Source: Setaria digitata
Taxonomy: Eukaryota; Nematoda; Chromadorea; Rhabditida; Setariidae
NCBI GenBank assembly: GCA_003640385.1
Contig: RCAB01000074.1
Coordinates: 62,001-126,000 of the forward strand
DNA: 64,000 nucleotides
Reading direction: 5' to 3'
In this document: positions 13,001-27,877 of the stretch, piece by piece
Layout of the letters: the number at the start of each line of letters is the position of its first letter
Numbering within the stretch: position 1 is the first letter of the stretch
Program-made: the position numbers and the translations under genes
Notes under the pieces: generated by a model
Seen by the model: the letters and a program-made list of their open reading frames with translations, nothing else
Databases searched by the model: none
What the model was told of the DNA's origin: nothing

Positions 13001-16000
13001 AGCATCAGTGGTATGTCTCGTCGTCGATGTCGAGCATTGGTAGTAAAAAGTGCATCGGTGCCAGCGATAACAAGAGGTCCAGCGCTCCCGTTTATGTACC
13101 AGAAATTTAATGTTTCATTACCGGCTCGTCTGACAGCACGTGTAACTGAGCGTACCGACTATGATACCTACCTGATGAGGAATTCTCAGGTGCTGGATGA
13201 TCTGAAGAAGGTTCATGTTTTTCAAAATTACAATTGAAGTATTTCAGAAGTTCCTTCTATTAAAGGAGGTTTGCAAAAGTGCAAATTCAAAATTAAAAAA
13301 AAAAATTAATTTTTCCCCACTACGCAAATATTTTATTCTCTTTAGCCATAGAAAAAGGTTAAGGAGATTATACGCCTCACTATATGTTTTTGTAATTTAT
13401 AGCTGGATTTACATTCTAATAATGATAATTAGGAAAATAGGTACAGATTTCCATGTAAAGTAGCCTATAATAAAAGAATTAGTTGCAACATATTCTTCAA
13501 GTAGTAGACCTCTCTATATCAACTTCTCAAATAACTTAGCTCAGGAAATATTATTTACATTCACTACTTTTCCAGCGCCTGGTAACTACGACGACACCTT
13601 TAATACCACGATTGTGTTTGGATCGTGGCATCTGTTGCATGGCTCGGTTGATACGTCCAGCAAGGTCAAACTGTTCAACGTTTCAGCCTCAGATATACAG
13701 GTTTGTAAGTTTAGCTTTTCCTTTATACTTTGTAAATGGCCGTAACCAATAACCTACAATGTTGATGAGGACTAGTTTTCCTCTACTCATTTCCGTGCTG
13801 GTGACAGAATATATGTATATAGAGGATCATCGGCTGAGATTCTAACAGTGATAAAAAAAGATGCTATTTTTACAAGAATCTTAGTTTTATCTTGCGTTTA
13901 CTTGTCTCTTTGTACTGCTGTTGGTCATATATTGGGGTTTAATTTATTCACTTTAGTAGGAAATCTTGAAGTCTGGATGAGGCTAAGTATTATATGAGTT
14001 CACTGCTATCTCCTTTTTCTTTATTAATTTGTTGTCAGTTTTAGAGCAATAGCGAGTCATTATCGGCCAGATGATAAGACGTGTGAAGTGCTACTTGTTG
14101 ATTATGGACAGACAATTGTTTGTAGTGTGATGGACCTATTTGAACTACAAGACCAGGTCTTAACATTAAATTTAAACACATTGTCCGAATCAGCACCAAA
14201 TAATTTAGAAAGCAAGTTCCATGATGGTCGTCTAATTATGGGTGTGCTTAGACTGGTTCTTTATTATTTGCAACTAGCTACTATCGGAAAAATTGGAACA
14301 GAATTGTTTAATGAATAGGCATGGTACTTATATGGCAGACTACAGTCGATTTCTAGTTATTTCCTTCTCCTTTAAGATGATATTGGAAGTATTGCTAATC
14401 ATGGTGCTAACTATTTGCTATTTAATTAATTTCATCTTATGAATTTTGGTAAGTAGCTGCACATTTCAGCCTGTTGAAGTTCTTGAGAAGCCAATGGCAT
14501 CATTCCGATGTCGAGTGAAAAGGTTCTCACCAAACAAGAAGAATAGTAGTAAAGGAATACGGGTTAGACAACGTTCCTCTTTTTTAACCTTTTCAAGTCT
14601 CTTACCCACGCATTTTTTAATTAAATTTAGTTGTTTTCTCCATATACATTAATTTGCATAATTATAAAATATCCACACGTATAACATGTAAAAAACTTAT
14701 ATTAAAAACGTATAACATATGAAAAACTTATAAAAGCAGATGAAATATTTATAAAGAAAAAAACGTTCGTCCTATATATTAGCTAGTTGACAGTAAAGTT
14801 ATTTTACTCCTCAGTTGGTGATCAAGTAATAAAAGCTACTTTTTTCTAGTTACTGGATGAAAATGATTACAATGTCTGTTTAACACTAAAATGTGCAAGT
14901 GATTTGTACTGGGCAAAAGTGACATTATCAAACACAGATTTTGTACTGTATTACAAGAAACCACGAGTACACAAGGAAATGAATGGAAAATACATGAAGG
15001 AAGAAACAAATGTTACATCACAAAGTAATAACGCTATTCTTGTTTGGTTTTTTCTCTGTCTCCTAATCAGAATACTTCAAGTTTTCACTTAAAAGTTGCA
15101 GTGTTAACTAAAAATTTTTCCGATTTTAAAAGCATTCCGGTAGTTGATGTCGTACGAGAGCTTGCACAACGAAAAGAGGAACTGCATGACGAGGAGGAGC
15201 GGTTGTGTGAGCAGGAAGAAATGCTGAGAAAAGAGAAAGAGTATTTTACTAATGAAAGGTTAGTTTTTGAAGCAAAATCGTGTAAATGTTAATATTTCTT
15301 CTTTTAGCTACTCTGAAAGTTCAGATTTACTGTTAACTAACAAGAGGTGAAAAAATGTGGAGGGTTTTTCTATTTTTGGTTGTTTCATATCACCGGAGAA
15401 AGCAAGTTGAGGATTCGTCGATTATGATTTAGATTTAAATTATTAGCGGGGATTTCTTATAAAACTTGATAAGAAAGTTCACGGATTTCTCGCACTAAAC
15501 TTGTTAAGGAGATTGTTTTTTAGTATCAAGCGAGAGCAAGAACTACAGCTGATAGCGCTACAAATGCAGCTATGTGATATATCAGCAAAATTAGATATGG
15601 TTACTTCCAACAACAATCCGGGTTTTATGAAAACGGTATGTTTTACTCTGATCTTTGGAAATTCAGAAGAAGAAAAACCATTGCCAGTTTTTTTTCCTTC
15701 TTTTTTCATAGCTGGGTGATGAGAAAACGGATGTAACTTGGAAATTACAAACCATACGTGCTGCTTGTTAATGGCATCTTAAATCATCTTGGATAGAGGC
15801 TTGAGGTATTCCCATGAACAGTATCAAGTTTCTGTTGCCTTTTATTTCAATGATTTCTCTAATTTTAGACTTAGGAGGGCAGTTTAGCATATGAAAGATG
15901 TCCCATTTTTGCAGAATACTTTTTGTCCACAGCTACAACAAAGCAATTATTGTGGTGTTCCTGCATGTGCGAAAAACGGTTATGGCCAACCTGAAGTTGG

Positions 16001-19000
16001 ATATAATAATGTCAGTAACGCAATCAGTATGCCGCAACAGCAGCAGAATGTTACCATCAACCAGCCATGGGTACAGCAATGGCCATATAGTCTTCCGGCT
16101 CCACCAACAATACCGGCTGTTGCACAACCTATCAGTCGATACAATCGGCAGTATCAGTAAATGTTATTTTACTAGATTAAAAGAACAAGGAGAACTCTAC
16201 TAGAGTTGTTGGTAATATTCTAAACATGCCTTAGTTATTAATTCCGATCGTATAATTCAAGTGCTAATACCATTATGTCTTCTGGGCTTACGAAAATGTG
16301 TTTTACCTATGTCCTTTATTCGCCTATCACATAAGCTGTAAAATTTCTTGGTCTTTGTAGACTTCTTAAAATTTTTCGAATCTTTTGCATTAAATAAAGG
16401 AGTTTAAATTCAGACTATCTTTTACTCTAGGACAACGTCTACTAGTATGCGTTCGTCAGTTTCCTATACGACAGATACACCAGTCTCATTTTCCAATCCA
16501 GCGAATGATTATTTTGGCTCTGTAAAATACGGGCGAAATATGATTGAAGTAATATTTCGCATCCTTATCAATAATAAAGCATCTTAGAATTTGCAGAAAT
16601 TAAAACATCATTTCTTGAAGAAATGCAGGCGATGAAGTGATTTAATGCGGGAACTTTGTCAGTCTTTTTCTCAACAGCTTTAAGAAATAAAGGATTCTAA
16701 AATTTCAAGACTTTTCTAATATTACAGAGTGCTTACCCTCAGAAATGTCATTTTTCATCGAAGAAATGGCATACTGCATCAGGTGAAACAACACGAACTG
16801 TGGTACGCAGTGATACCTCTTCGGACAGCAACAATGGGGGACATCCAGGAATGGTATCGTCATGCAACACTAAAAATATACCTCAGCAGCTACTTCTTTC
16901 CAACTCAAGATCTGGAAAACGTTCAATACAGTTAAAAGCTACTACTGTTTCATCCAAAACAAGTTCCGTAACTTCAAATTCAAGTGCAGGTTGTCATATT
17001 CATATAAAATTTCGATTTTTTCCGTAATCCAAAAATCATTTCTTACTTTTACAGCTTGCTTAGTTCTGCTCATTTTTTGTCTGTATACTGTCCTCTTTTA
17101 TTTTCTTTAATTTATCTTTACATTATTATAATTTAATTGATGATAAGTTTGTCCTGAACATTCCCTTTTAAATCCAAATCAGATGATTGAAATAGGATAT
17201 ATAAGTAACAAAAACTTTTGACCGATACAGTTCTCTTACTGGAAACAGTAACTCCTGAGCATGACGTAGGATTTACCAAAATAGTATGTGATCTGTATAG
17301 TTGGAAGTAGTAGGTATGTTATAGAACATTTTTAGGATTTGTTTTTCAGATTGCAAGATATCTGCATCCGCAGATTCTTTTTGGGATAGTTGTCATCGAA
17401 AGTTGGAGTATGGTGAACCACCACATCGAACTATCAGTGATTACTGCAATATTGCTAAAAAGCAGCCGAAAAGGATTTACCTACAAGGTAAACACTATTA
17501 TTCCCTTATTTTTACTTGGGAAAGCCTATTTTTTCTGCATCATTGCCAGCATTTTGTTCTGAAATGCAGATGCCGTTTTCAAAATTTTTATTTCAGAGTT
17601 TCAGGATACTTTTCCAGAACGTTCGTTAAGTGCAGGCTCACAGTATGACAAAAATCTACTAAGTCTTACAAGTCGGGAAATTGTGCAGCTGAAGTTGAAA
17701 CGCTCGCGAAAGGCTGTTGGAACGGTGACAGTTCTTAATTTAAAATTATTTGCAGTTGACTGAAAGCATTATAAGCGAGCAGGAGATGCTAGCAAAGAGT
17801 GTTTTCGGTCTACTACAATTATGAATCACTTCGTCCATCCATTTTATAAAGTTCACAGGAATCCGATTCATCACGTAAGGGACGCATTCCAAAGTCAATT
17901 TGCATATCCGGTGAACCTGCTGATTATAATCAGTTATGCGTTAATACAAAGAATTACGAGGAGCAAGAAGTGGTATTTACTGGTTTACAAACCGTATCAT
18001 CTGTTAGATCTACAAGGAATTTAAATGTTTTCACAAATTAAACAAATTTCTGCCCTTATTTTGAAATTGAATTCATTTTAGCCTGTATCCACGGAACGTG
18101 AGCTCTTCCTGCATACTGAGAAGAATCTACAATTATTCCCAACCTATCAGGTGTGATTAAATTATATATTGGAATTTTTTTTCCGCCGAATAATAACTAA
18201 TCCTTTTTTTCTCACTGAGAATAGGACCAATCCAAGATAAATGGCAGTGCAAAAAGCTTGAACTTAATTGCGTGGATGCTGTGTTTTTCAATAAATGCTT
18301 TCATTTAAAGATCATGGTAGTGTTTGAGGAAAATTTGTGGATTAAAAGTCTTTTATGTTGTTCAAAATATAAGGACTTGATTTTCCAGGTGTACCATAAA
18401 CTTGTCAGTATCATGGATGGAAGCGAATTAGTAGTGCGACGAATCGGTAGTGATTGTGATTGGCCAGTATTTTTTGTAACATTGAATACCACATTACATG
18501 ACATTTCCATCGAAGATATCGATTCGTTGAATCCGATGCAGAAACTGGATACTAACGAAATTGTTATTTTTGTTTCCACCAATATTTGTCTTTTTTTAAT
18601 TGCTACTTTTCATTATGCTGTAACACAGCTTGTCTGAAAAATTTATAAAAACAACTTTCTTTAATAGCGAACTAGAATATAAATTGAGTAAATTGAAGCA
18701 TCCACCATCCTTAATTAGACGTCATCTGATTTTTATGGCCTCTTTATTGCTATATTTTTCCAGAGAATTGGCATGCTTTGTGCGGTCCGGTGTAATGATT
18801 TTGAGAAAACAAAAGTTAGAGGAATTATTGAGCGCCTCAGTGACAGCGTTGTGCATGTGCGACATATTGATGATGGACATATAGGAACAATTCAGCGAGA
18901 TGAGTTATGGTCCATAGAAAATTTGGTAAGCTTTGTATCAAAATTTTCTCAATCGCAATCGTCTGAGAAATATTTAGAATCTTTAAAGATTAGTGTTACA

Positions 19001-19316
19001 ATATCTAGTCTTCGTTCAAGCACTTTTCACATTAGAAATTTCAGATTTCACGTATCATCAATCATATCATCAACGTTATCATCAACTATTTCAGTCTCCA
19101 AATATTCGTACACAACCTGCTCTAGCAGTGCCATGTATTTTGGCTTCCTTAAATGATACCTTGCTAGTTAAAGCGATTTGTTGCCGTCTGGATGAAGTAC
19201 CTGGTGTGGGACAGTTAATGCGTATTCTATTCAAGAAACGACGTGATTCGGATGGAATCTGGATTGTCGAATTAGTAAACGGAATAAGTCGTGGCGACGC
19301 GGCTGAAATGAATTGA
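10068..19316 (+). CDS. Multi-Tudor-domain protein with central coiled coil
   Basis: Tudor proteins of this kind act in germline and small-RNA granules by binding dimethylarginine partners. The 24-exon model gives ~1,142 residues with matching phases: 10068-10146, 10464-10691, 10930-11009, 11420-11537, 11731-11846, 12079-12195, 12995-13210, 13576-13700, 14039-14156, 14470-14562, 14850-15041, 15071-15258, 15524-15635, 15915-16156, 16431-16521, 16728-16989, 17350-17487, 17597-17724, 17756-17800, 17859-17972, 18082-18150, 18389-18562, 18764-18925, 19095-19316. Three Tudor-like units are seen: 10464-11846 (weakest), 12995-15041 (clearest; CMARL ... LLVDYGQTI) and 18389-19316 (GMLCAVR ... VRHIDDGHIGTI). 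A Glu/Arg-rich coiled coil (15071-15635) and a Gln/Ser-rich linker separate units 2 and 3. Aromatic-cage residues look incomplete in units 1 and 3. It could be an EKL-1- or TDRD-type protein; I cannot tell which. Confidence 0.82.
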
Positions 19317-21159
19317 TTGCTTAGTGTTAATATTAGAAATTTCAAAGAGATGTCGGTTTTTTCTATACTGTTATTTGGCATCGTCTAGAAGTACATTTCG
19401 TTTTTCTTCATATCCATTTTTCGTGAGAACTAGTTAGTTTTTCTAAGTTATAATGGATATAAAGTACAAAATTTTAATTATAACTTCCTGACCAATTCAA
19501 TTCAAACACACCGAAAAAAAGATGAAAAAATCCCTACGTTTTTTTTTTTAAATGCAAGGTTGAGGGATTTTACAATACATTTTCATGAAAATTCTGTGTT
19601 CAGCCGAGAAACTGTTTCAAAATATCTCTGCACTAACTTGATTTCTCCTGCACTTTTTCGCGAAGTATTTCAGCAGTTCACTACTAAAAATTTATTTGTT
19701 AGTCGCATATCGACTTACTGCTGCCATTTAGGTCTTAGCTGTAGTGCCTTGGTGGTATTTTTGTGTAGAAAGATTTTAGATTACAGATTTGAAGTCGATT
19801 TAAATTATTTTAGGGAATACCTCTAATAAAAAAAAAGAAAACTGGTAGTTTTCAAAGGGGTGTGAGGTTTAAAAGTTTCGGTAAATTGCTCCCTCAAGCT
19901 GTGAAATTTCCTTTCATGAGAAGAAATTCAGATTTGTGAGGCATATAAGGAAGTTCAAATTCAAAGTGACATCATTTTCATAAAGCTTCTTTATCAGAAT
20001 TTTTTCTAGCTTTTTATACGTAGGTATCCTAAACTTGTAGATATGCGCATTTCCAAAGCTTTTTTTTTCATAAATGTAACTAGCTTTTCTTGGTTAAAGA
20101 ATAAAAGTTCTTGGACATATTTAAAGTTGCGACATTGCCGCATTACAAATAACTTACCAATAGAGGCCTCTTAATGCAGGCGTTAGTTAACAATCATAAG
20201 AGATTATGAAAAATACACCATTACGAACTGTCGTGCTGGGTGTGACTTGCGCCTCTCATACGAGCAAAGGCATGATTTATTCTACAGTAGGATTGATGAG
20301 CTGAGATAATAAGGAAAGATGAAGACCTCCAAAAACAGGAAGTAAGAAGAGTCACAAGATTTGGAATATAATATACTATTTAGTAGTATGAATCTTTCGT
20401 TCTACACTTTTTGAAGTAGGGAATTTATTTAACCTGTTCTAACAACTAACAAGTAGTATAAGTTTTTATCACGTATAATGATTCACGCTGGTTGCAGTTT
20501 CATATGATGATTGAATCCCGTTCTTGGGATTATTATGTTTCGACATTGAAAAGATCGCTAGCTGGTAGCATGACATTACTTCGGAAGATTAAATACCACT
20601 AAAGGACATATAACACCTCGAAATAAACGGCTATGAAAGTAGATGAGGGAAATATGAAAAGGTTGAACCTCAAAGCCTAAAATGATATTTGTGCAGTACT
20701 ATATTATATTATATTTGTATGGTATTATATTTCAGATTTGTATAATGATAATGAATTTGTATAATAACAACGTATAATATAATAAAATATGAAATGTTGT
20801 GGTTAACAACGTATAAAAAATTGAGGAAATGCAAAAATATTATAGGATGACCTGTTGTGTAGAATCTAGATGAAAAAGTAAGGAAGGCTGCACATTTCTC
20901 TTATAGTAGCAATGGATTCAATGTTATCTTTCTTGTTGGGCAGGTACGTTCTGTTCACTGACCATTTCTAACGTTTCACAAAAGCTACTGGAAGCGTATG
21001 TTACACACAAAAATTAAAACCCAATGCCGCTTATTTCACCTGCTTATTCTTACACGGAGTTCAAAAATAAAAACTTGTAAAAATAGAAATCTGAATATTA
21101 AACAAATATTAAAAATTCAAAGACTGGTCAGAATTGGAAATCGCAAATCTTACATCTGC
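19317..21159. other. Gene-free stretch
   Basis: No coding pattern, RNA gene or clear repeat is supported. The sequence is AT-rich, with a local run of ATAATATAATA-like words near 20700-20800. Open stretches such as 19560-19826 lack splice context and compositional support. Confidence 0.5.
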
Positions 21160-21230
21160 GGTCCCGTGGTGTAGTGGTTAGCACTCAGGACTCTGAATCC
21201 TGCGACGGGAGTTCAAATCTCCCCGGGACC
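21160..21230 (+). tRNA. tRNA-Gln (anticodon CTG)
   Basis: The 71-nt sequence folds as a full cloverleaf. The acceptor stem pairs GGTCCCG with CGGGACC. The D arm is GTGTAGTGGTTAGCAC. The anticodon stem CAGGA/TCCTG has the loop CTCTGAA, so the anticodon CTG is at 21193-21195. The T arm is GGGAG-TTCAAAT-CTCCC. The internal A and B boxes look intact, there is no intron, and CCA is not encoded. The first plus-strand T run that could end Pol III transcription starts about 20 bases after the gene (CCATTTTGCC). Confidence 0.95.
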
Positions 21231-22939
<1,709 letters not shown>

Positions 22940-23558
22940 TCTTTTGACGTTGTTATCGCTACCAATCTCTGTCGATATTTCTATCACTTTTTGTCTCTAT
23001 AGGAACTCATTAATTTCTCACTGGCGGCATTTCATAAGTTCTACAGATACTTTTCTCTGATTTGCAGATAACTGTGATATTATTACCTGCGATATTGTGT
23101 TTTTTATGTGTAGCATATTGTACAGAGTCATCAAATAGCAACAATTTTTTTTTTTTTTTTGGAAGACTTTATTAATTCTTATCATTAAGCACTGGTTCAT
23201 TATACTATTCGGATATTTATGGAGCGCATCATTACAGGAAGTGTTCGTGACAACTATGAGACATTAAGTGTCTTTAGAAATTTCAGAGTTTCTGCTGCTT
23301 TTTGGACTTTTCATTTTTTCAATTTTTTTTTTTTTCGAAAATTAAGCATAAAAATTTTGAAAAAAACATTATCCTTCTGTTTTTTTTTAGTTTAACCATT
23401 AGATACTGTGCTTCCTAGTTTTTTAGTTTTTTTTTCTTTTGTTTTTTTTTATTCACTTATGCTCGCTTCAGTTCAGAAATGATTTAGCTGTACCAGTCAT
23501 ACTATACCAAGTGTTTTAGTAATTTATATACAAAATCCCGCCATTAGGTTCATATCAT
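22940..23558. other. Convergent 3' intergenic region
   Basis: This stretch separates the 3' ends of the Nudix gene (+) and the bestrophin gene (-). It holds several long T tracts (near 23147-23160, 23323-23334, 23428-23450) and no coding pattern. Confidence 0.5.
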
Positions 23559-26500
23559 TTAGAGCCTTACAATCCGCTCAAAACTCTCATTCTCATCTTC
23601 ATCTGCTGTCGACTCATTCGATATATCTGTTTGGTACTGCTGATAGCATGAAGGTTCTGTTGTTTTTGGAAGGTTAAATCCCCCAGTGGTTTCGCGATAC
23701 TGTCTTAGCATGTTCACCACTGCAAAAAAAATCACATAAATTTAGATCCTCAGATTCTAATTTGTCATTCATCAAATTATCTTCAATCAGAGGGTTTTAA
23801 AAACAAAAAGGACATCGCAGATACGGAAATCGATTGTTTTTTTGTCGCAATATATTAGTAAATAAAAATAAATATTTGCCCCTACAATCCTATTTGTTTC
23901 GTAGTGGGTTCCGAGCTTCGGAATCAAGGATTATAGTTTGTATGATACTCACCTTTCATGGCTCTTATATACTGGTGATTTGCATGGTGTGGCGTTTCAT
24001 TTAATAGAATAAAGTTTGAAGATTTTTCACCATGGTTTAGTGACTCAGTGTTCGCATATGCAATGGATTCGTTGGAAGTACTGTGAAGCAAAATTTTCGG
24101 GCTTTTAAAATTCACCTGTATACCGCGGGGTACATCTTGAACTGACACATTGCTAAATTTATTTGATAAGAGGTGAAGTATTTTTAAATCCCGGATTTTC
24201 GGCATAGTTAAAAAAGGATTTGAAAGATTAGAAATGCGCTTCCCACCTTACGCCTGTCGCACTTTGTATGACACTTCTTGAATGATATTGATTGGTATTA
24301 GAGCTGAAATAAATGAATTTGAGAGCTTTTTTTCCTCGCCTTTCAAGGTAAGAAAAAAAAATAACAGTGGAAACAATGTTTTCGAAGATTATGTGTCGAG
24401 ATGTTTTGGATTCATGGTCTACATTTTGTATGAAATACTTAAAATTTGCTAACTAAAGAGTTGAAATCTTTGGATTCCGAAGCATATTCTTGAAGATCTT
24501 GAATGTTACATAAAACTAGGATCAAAAAGACGATTAACAGGAAGGAACTTAAGATTAACAGCAGCCATATAAAACATAAACACACAAACTAAAAGATTCG
24601 TGAGCTTAGTATTTCTTTTCGTATATGGTGGGATTTTGCATTTCCCAAGTGCTGTATTTTTGTAACAGATCTACGGTTGATCACACTGATCATGCGATTT
24701 TCTTAGTTAACGTAGCATATTTGGCTATTCAAAATGAAAATTCGGTGTATGATGCTGCATCAGTTCATCTTTTACTTTTGATTAAGTTTAACCATCTTCT
24801 CAAAACGTGATTTGTTCACTATTGACATACTTTCTATCATCTGTAAAACTTCCTTTCTGCAATCTTTGTCTTATTCGAGCTGGATAGCGAATATTCCTGA
24901 TGTTATTTATATTATCTTGTTTCAACGGTATCATTAGTATCTGTCTGATATCGTTCGTTTCCCTAACAAGAGAGATGTTAAGTATGAGGAATTTTTGATA
25001 TTTCAGGAATTTCTATCCTCTTTTTTGCACTTTTAATATATTTATTTGTTTACAAGTCTGTAAATACTATTAGTATTCGGATAAATTCTTATAAATTAAA
25101 TTTTCCATGTAAAAATCTTTTAGTTTTTCTTTTCTTTTTTTGGATTTTTTCATCCTCTAAGAAATTACATAACTACTATCTCACTTCAATTTCATTTTGT
25201 GCCGGTTTAATTTCCAGTAATATAGTAAAAAATCTGACTACCATAAATGCATAATAATATTACGGAAGTTTTATAGTTGAACCCACTAATCCATCTAATT
25301 TTTCATTAATTCTTATAGATTCCTTGCTGCATAACGCTTCAGCATTGCAATTCCAAAATGGGTCCTTCATTTGTTTTGGTACATCATCACTTGTACTGTC
25401 TACGATTCTCATCCCTACCTGAAAAAGCTAATAGTAATTTTTAATATTCCAAAAGATTTGAGTTCAACCAGCTGCATTTTTTTTTTTTTTTTTTTATTTC
25501 AGCTTCACTAAGTATTTTTGAGAAAAGATTAACCAATCGTCGTTAATTATAAATGGAACTGAAATGTAAGCATTAAGATCAAATTAAGCAAATAAGCATC
25601 TATGCGATTAGGTGATCTGTTCTCTATTCTTTATTGTAGTTCTAATCAAATTAAACTCTTTATAGAGTTCAAAAATATTTTGATATCCTCTAAAGAATCC
25701 TGTGATTCAGGAATATAGACCAGGAATATATTCCTAATTTAAACGTAAAGCAATGGCAATATAAATTTTTTTCTCTTGTGTAATTAATTATAGTCATAAA
25801 TTAATGTGGTAATTATTTCTAGACGAAAAAGTGTCAGTTACAAAGGTAGTTTAAAAAAAGGAAATGGAATTTTCCGGTAGATTAGATGTATAAAGAAGTT
25901 TATGAAATTATATTTTACTTTGAAATTTCGATCAATTAATGCATTTGTCTCGAAATCATCATCATCTTCGCCGAATGGATTAATGAGTACCATTGCAACT
26001 TTTGTCCAAGCCATATAAAAAAAAAACTGCATAGTTGGCGTTAATGGACACCAACGATGTAACTGTAATAATAATATTTGTAAGTCTGAATAATTCTTGA
26101 GCCAGCATAAAAATTGAAATCAAATTGTTTCCTTTTTTTCTGGCAATTCCAGAAATCAAAAAACAAAGAAAAAGGCAATGCAAGAAATTAAATCAGTTTG
26201 CTGACTATCGCTGTAGTGTTGGACATTTGTGTAATGTTGGACTGTACCACTGGTATAATAATTTCTTGCTTTGAGATAAGTGTTATCAGAAAATGCACAT
26301 GTACTGCGAGATACACTAGCTGAGGGTAAGCCAGCGGTAATGGCACCCAATCAAATTTGCATAAATTAGCTAAATTATTCCGAAAACATCGAATTTCCTG
26401 AAAAAGATTTGATTAAACATTATTAAAGAACTTTTTTTCTGAAAAAATGATTTTAATAATTTGCGGTAAATCGCTGCAATACCTCACAAATACGTTCACA

Positions 26501-27877
26501 AAAGTAATCACTGTTGATCAGCTGTCTATGACGGGCTGTGTGGACAATGGAAAGTGCCCATTGCACCGGTAACCAATATCCGGATCCCAAATTATTATTT
26601 ATTTCGTCGAATTTTTTCTTTTCGTGCGGTAGCATGAAACCAAAAATTATCACGAGATTTTGAATATTTTATAACTGCTTAGCAAGCACAGAAATGCTCA
26701 GATTTGATAAAAGAATTAGTAAAAAAATTTTAAAAACAAAAACCACTGTTAACAAACTAAAATTAAAATCTGGCTAATTGTATATCGATTTTTCGATTAA
26801 AAGTTGAAAAAGGAAAAAAATAGAATCACATAACTTACCAGCTGCAACAATAGAATCTATGGTTGGAAAACGTTTCCGTACAGCAATACTAAAATCTCGT
26901 GAAGCAAGTACTTGTGAGAGACAGATATAACGTACGATATTACGTCGAATCATGCGACTGTAGTCCGTATTACCATGAATATAACCAGCTACTGTTAACG
27001 ATAGACTATAAGAATAACAAAACTTCCTTAGTGATTGATTGTTTCCTTATCAATAAGAGAGGGGGGAGGGGGGAGGGAAAAAAAACAGGGAAGAGATGAC
27101 ATTCGTAAAGAATTTGGACCAAGGTTGATGAAAACTGATCCATTCCTTTTAGCAAACAAACGATAAAACATCATTTTGAAACAAAAGTCAAATAAAACTA
27201 ATTGGAAGGAAAAAATACATTCTATTGTAACAACAGAAGTTGGAGGCAAAACTTCCAAATTTCGAAAGACGAAAAAAATTAAAGAAGCAATTCTGTCAAA
27301 CCTATCAATGAATCCAATATCATGAATCATTTTTTGCCATCGTGTTATGATTGCTTGGACAAGAAAACCAAGCATAAATTCGATGGGTATCATTTTAAAA
27401 GTTTCTTGTGATTTGAACCATTGTGTTATTTCTGCTGCTACTCTGAATTATCACTCTATCATGAGTTTATAAACAAAGGAACGAGGAATTCATTTGACAC
27501 CAATTATATTCCATAACCATACTTTAATTAGATTATTAAAGCTGTGAAGAATATACTTTAAATAAACAACGGTGTGAAAAAATTTCCTCAGCTAATCTAT
27601 CAATATTATTTATTCATAAAAGATTATAGATGTAAGATGGCAGACTCAAAATTGAAATAAAATCAAAGAAAAAAAAAATAACTGAAGGAATTACTTACTC
27701 TCGTGACTTTTCTGGAAGTATGTAGTTGAGAAATATATTAATGGACAAAAACATTAATAAGAATGAGAGGAGTTCGATTAACACAAGTTTCCAAATACTT
27801 CCACGCCATCGTAACAAAATAAGAAAAAATGCCCATGGCTTTGAGTTTGATAATTCCAAGTTGTAATTTACAGTCAT
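23559..27877 (-). CDS. Bestrophin-family chloride channel
   Basis: Bestrophins form pentameric Ca2+-gated anion channels at the plasma membrane. Ten exons on the minus strand, in transcript order: 27877-27699, 27442-27302, 27005-26839, 26640-26483, 26397-26206, 26062-25919, 25418-25264, 24303-24247, 24152-23953, 23719-23559; ~517 residues. Seen: start [11 protein letters not shown] and RWRGSIWKL (exon 1); IPIEFMLGF in exon 2, keeping the three neck residues equal to human I76/F80/F84 (here I78/F82/F86); [21 protein letters not shown] (exon 3); [12 protein letters not shown] then the calcium-clasp motif [11 protein letters not shown] at residues ~307-317 (exon 6). The C-terminal tail is hydrophilic and unconserved. 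TAG immediately precedes the ATG, so the message may be trans-spliced at the start codon. Intron 26641-26838 seems to end in TG instead of AG. The end of exon 5 is ambiguous. Channel activity is inferred from conserved residues. Confidence 0.93.

Noticed and set aside
18225..18300. Possible extra exon (DQSKINGSAKS) in the Tudor gene
   Set aside because: No donor in the right phase; direct join of 18150 to 18389 keeps the frame.
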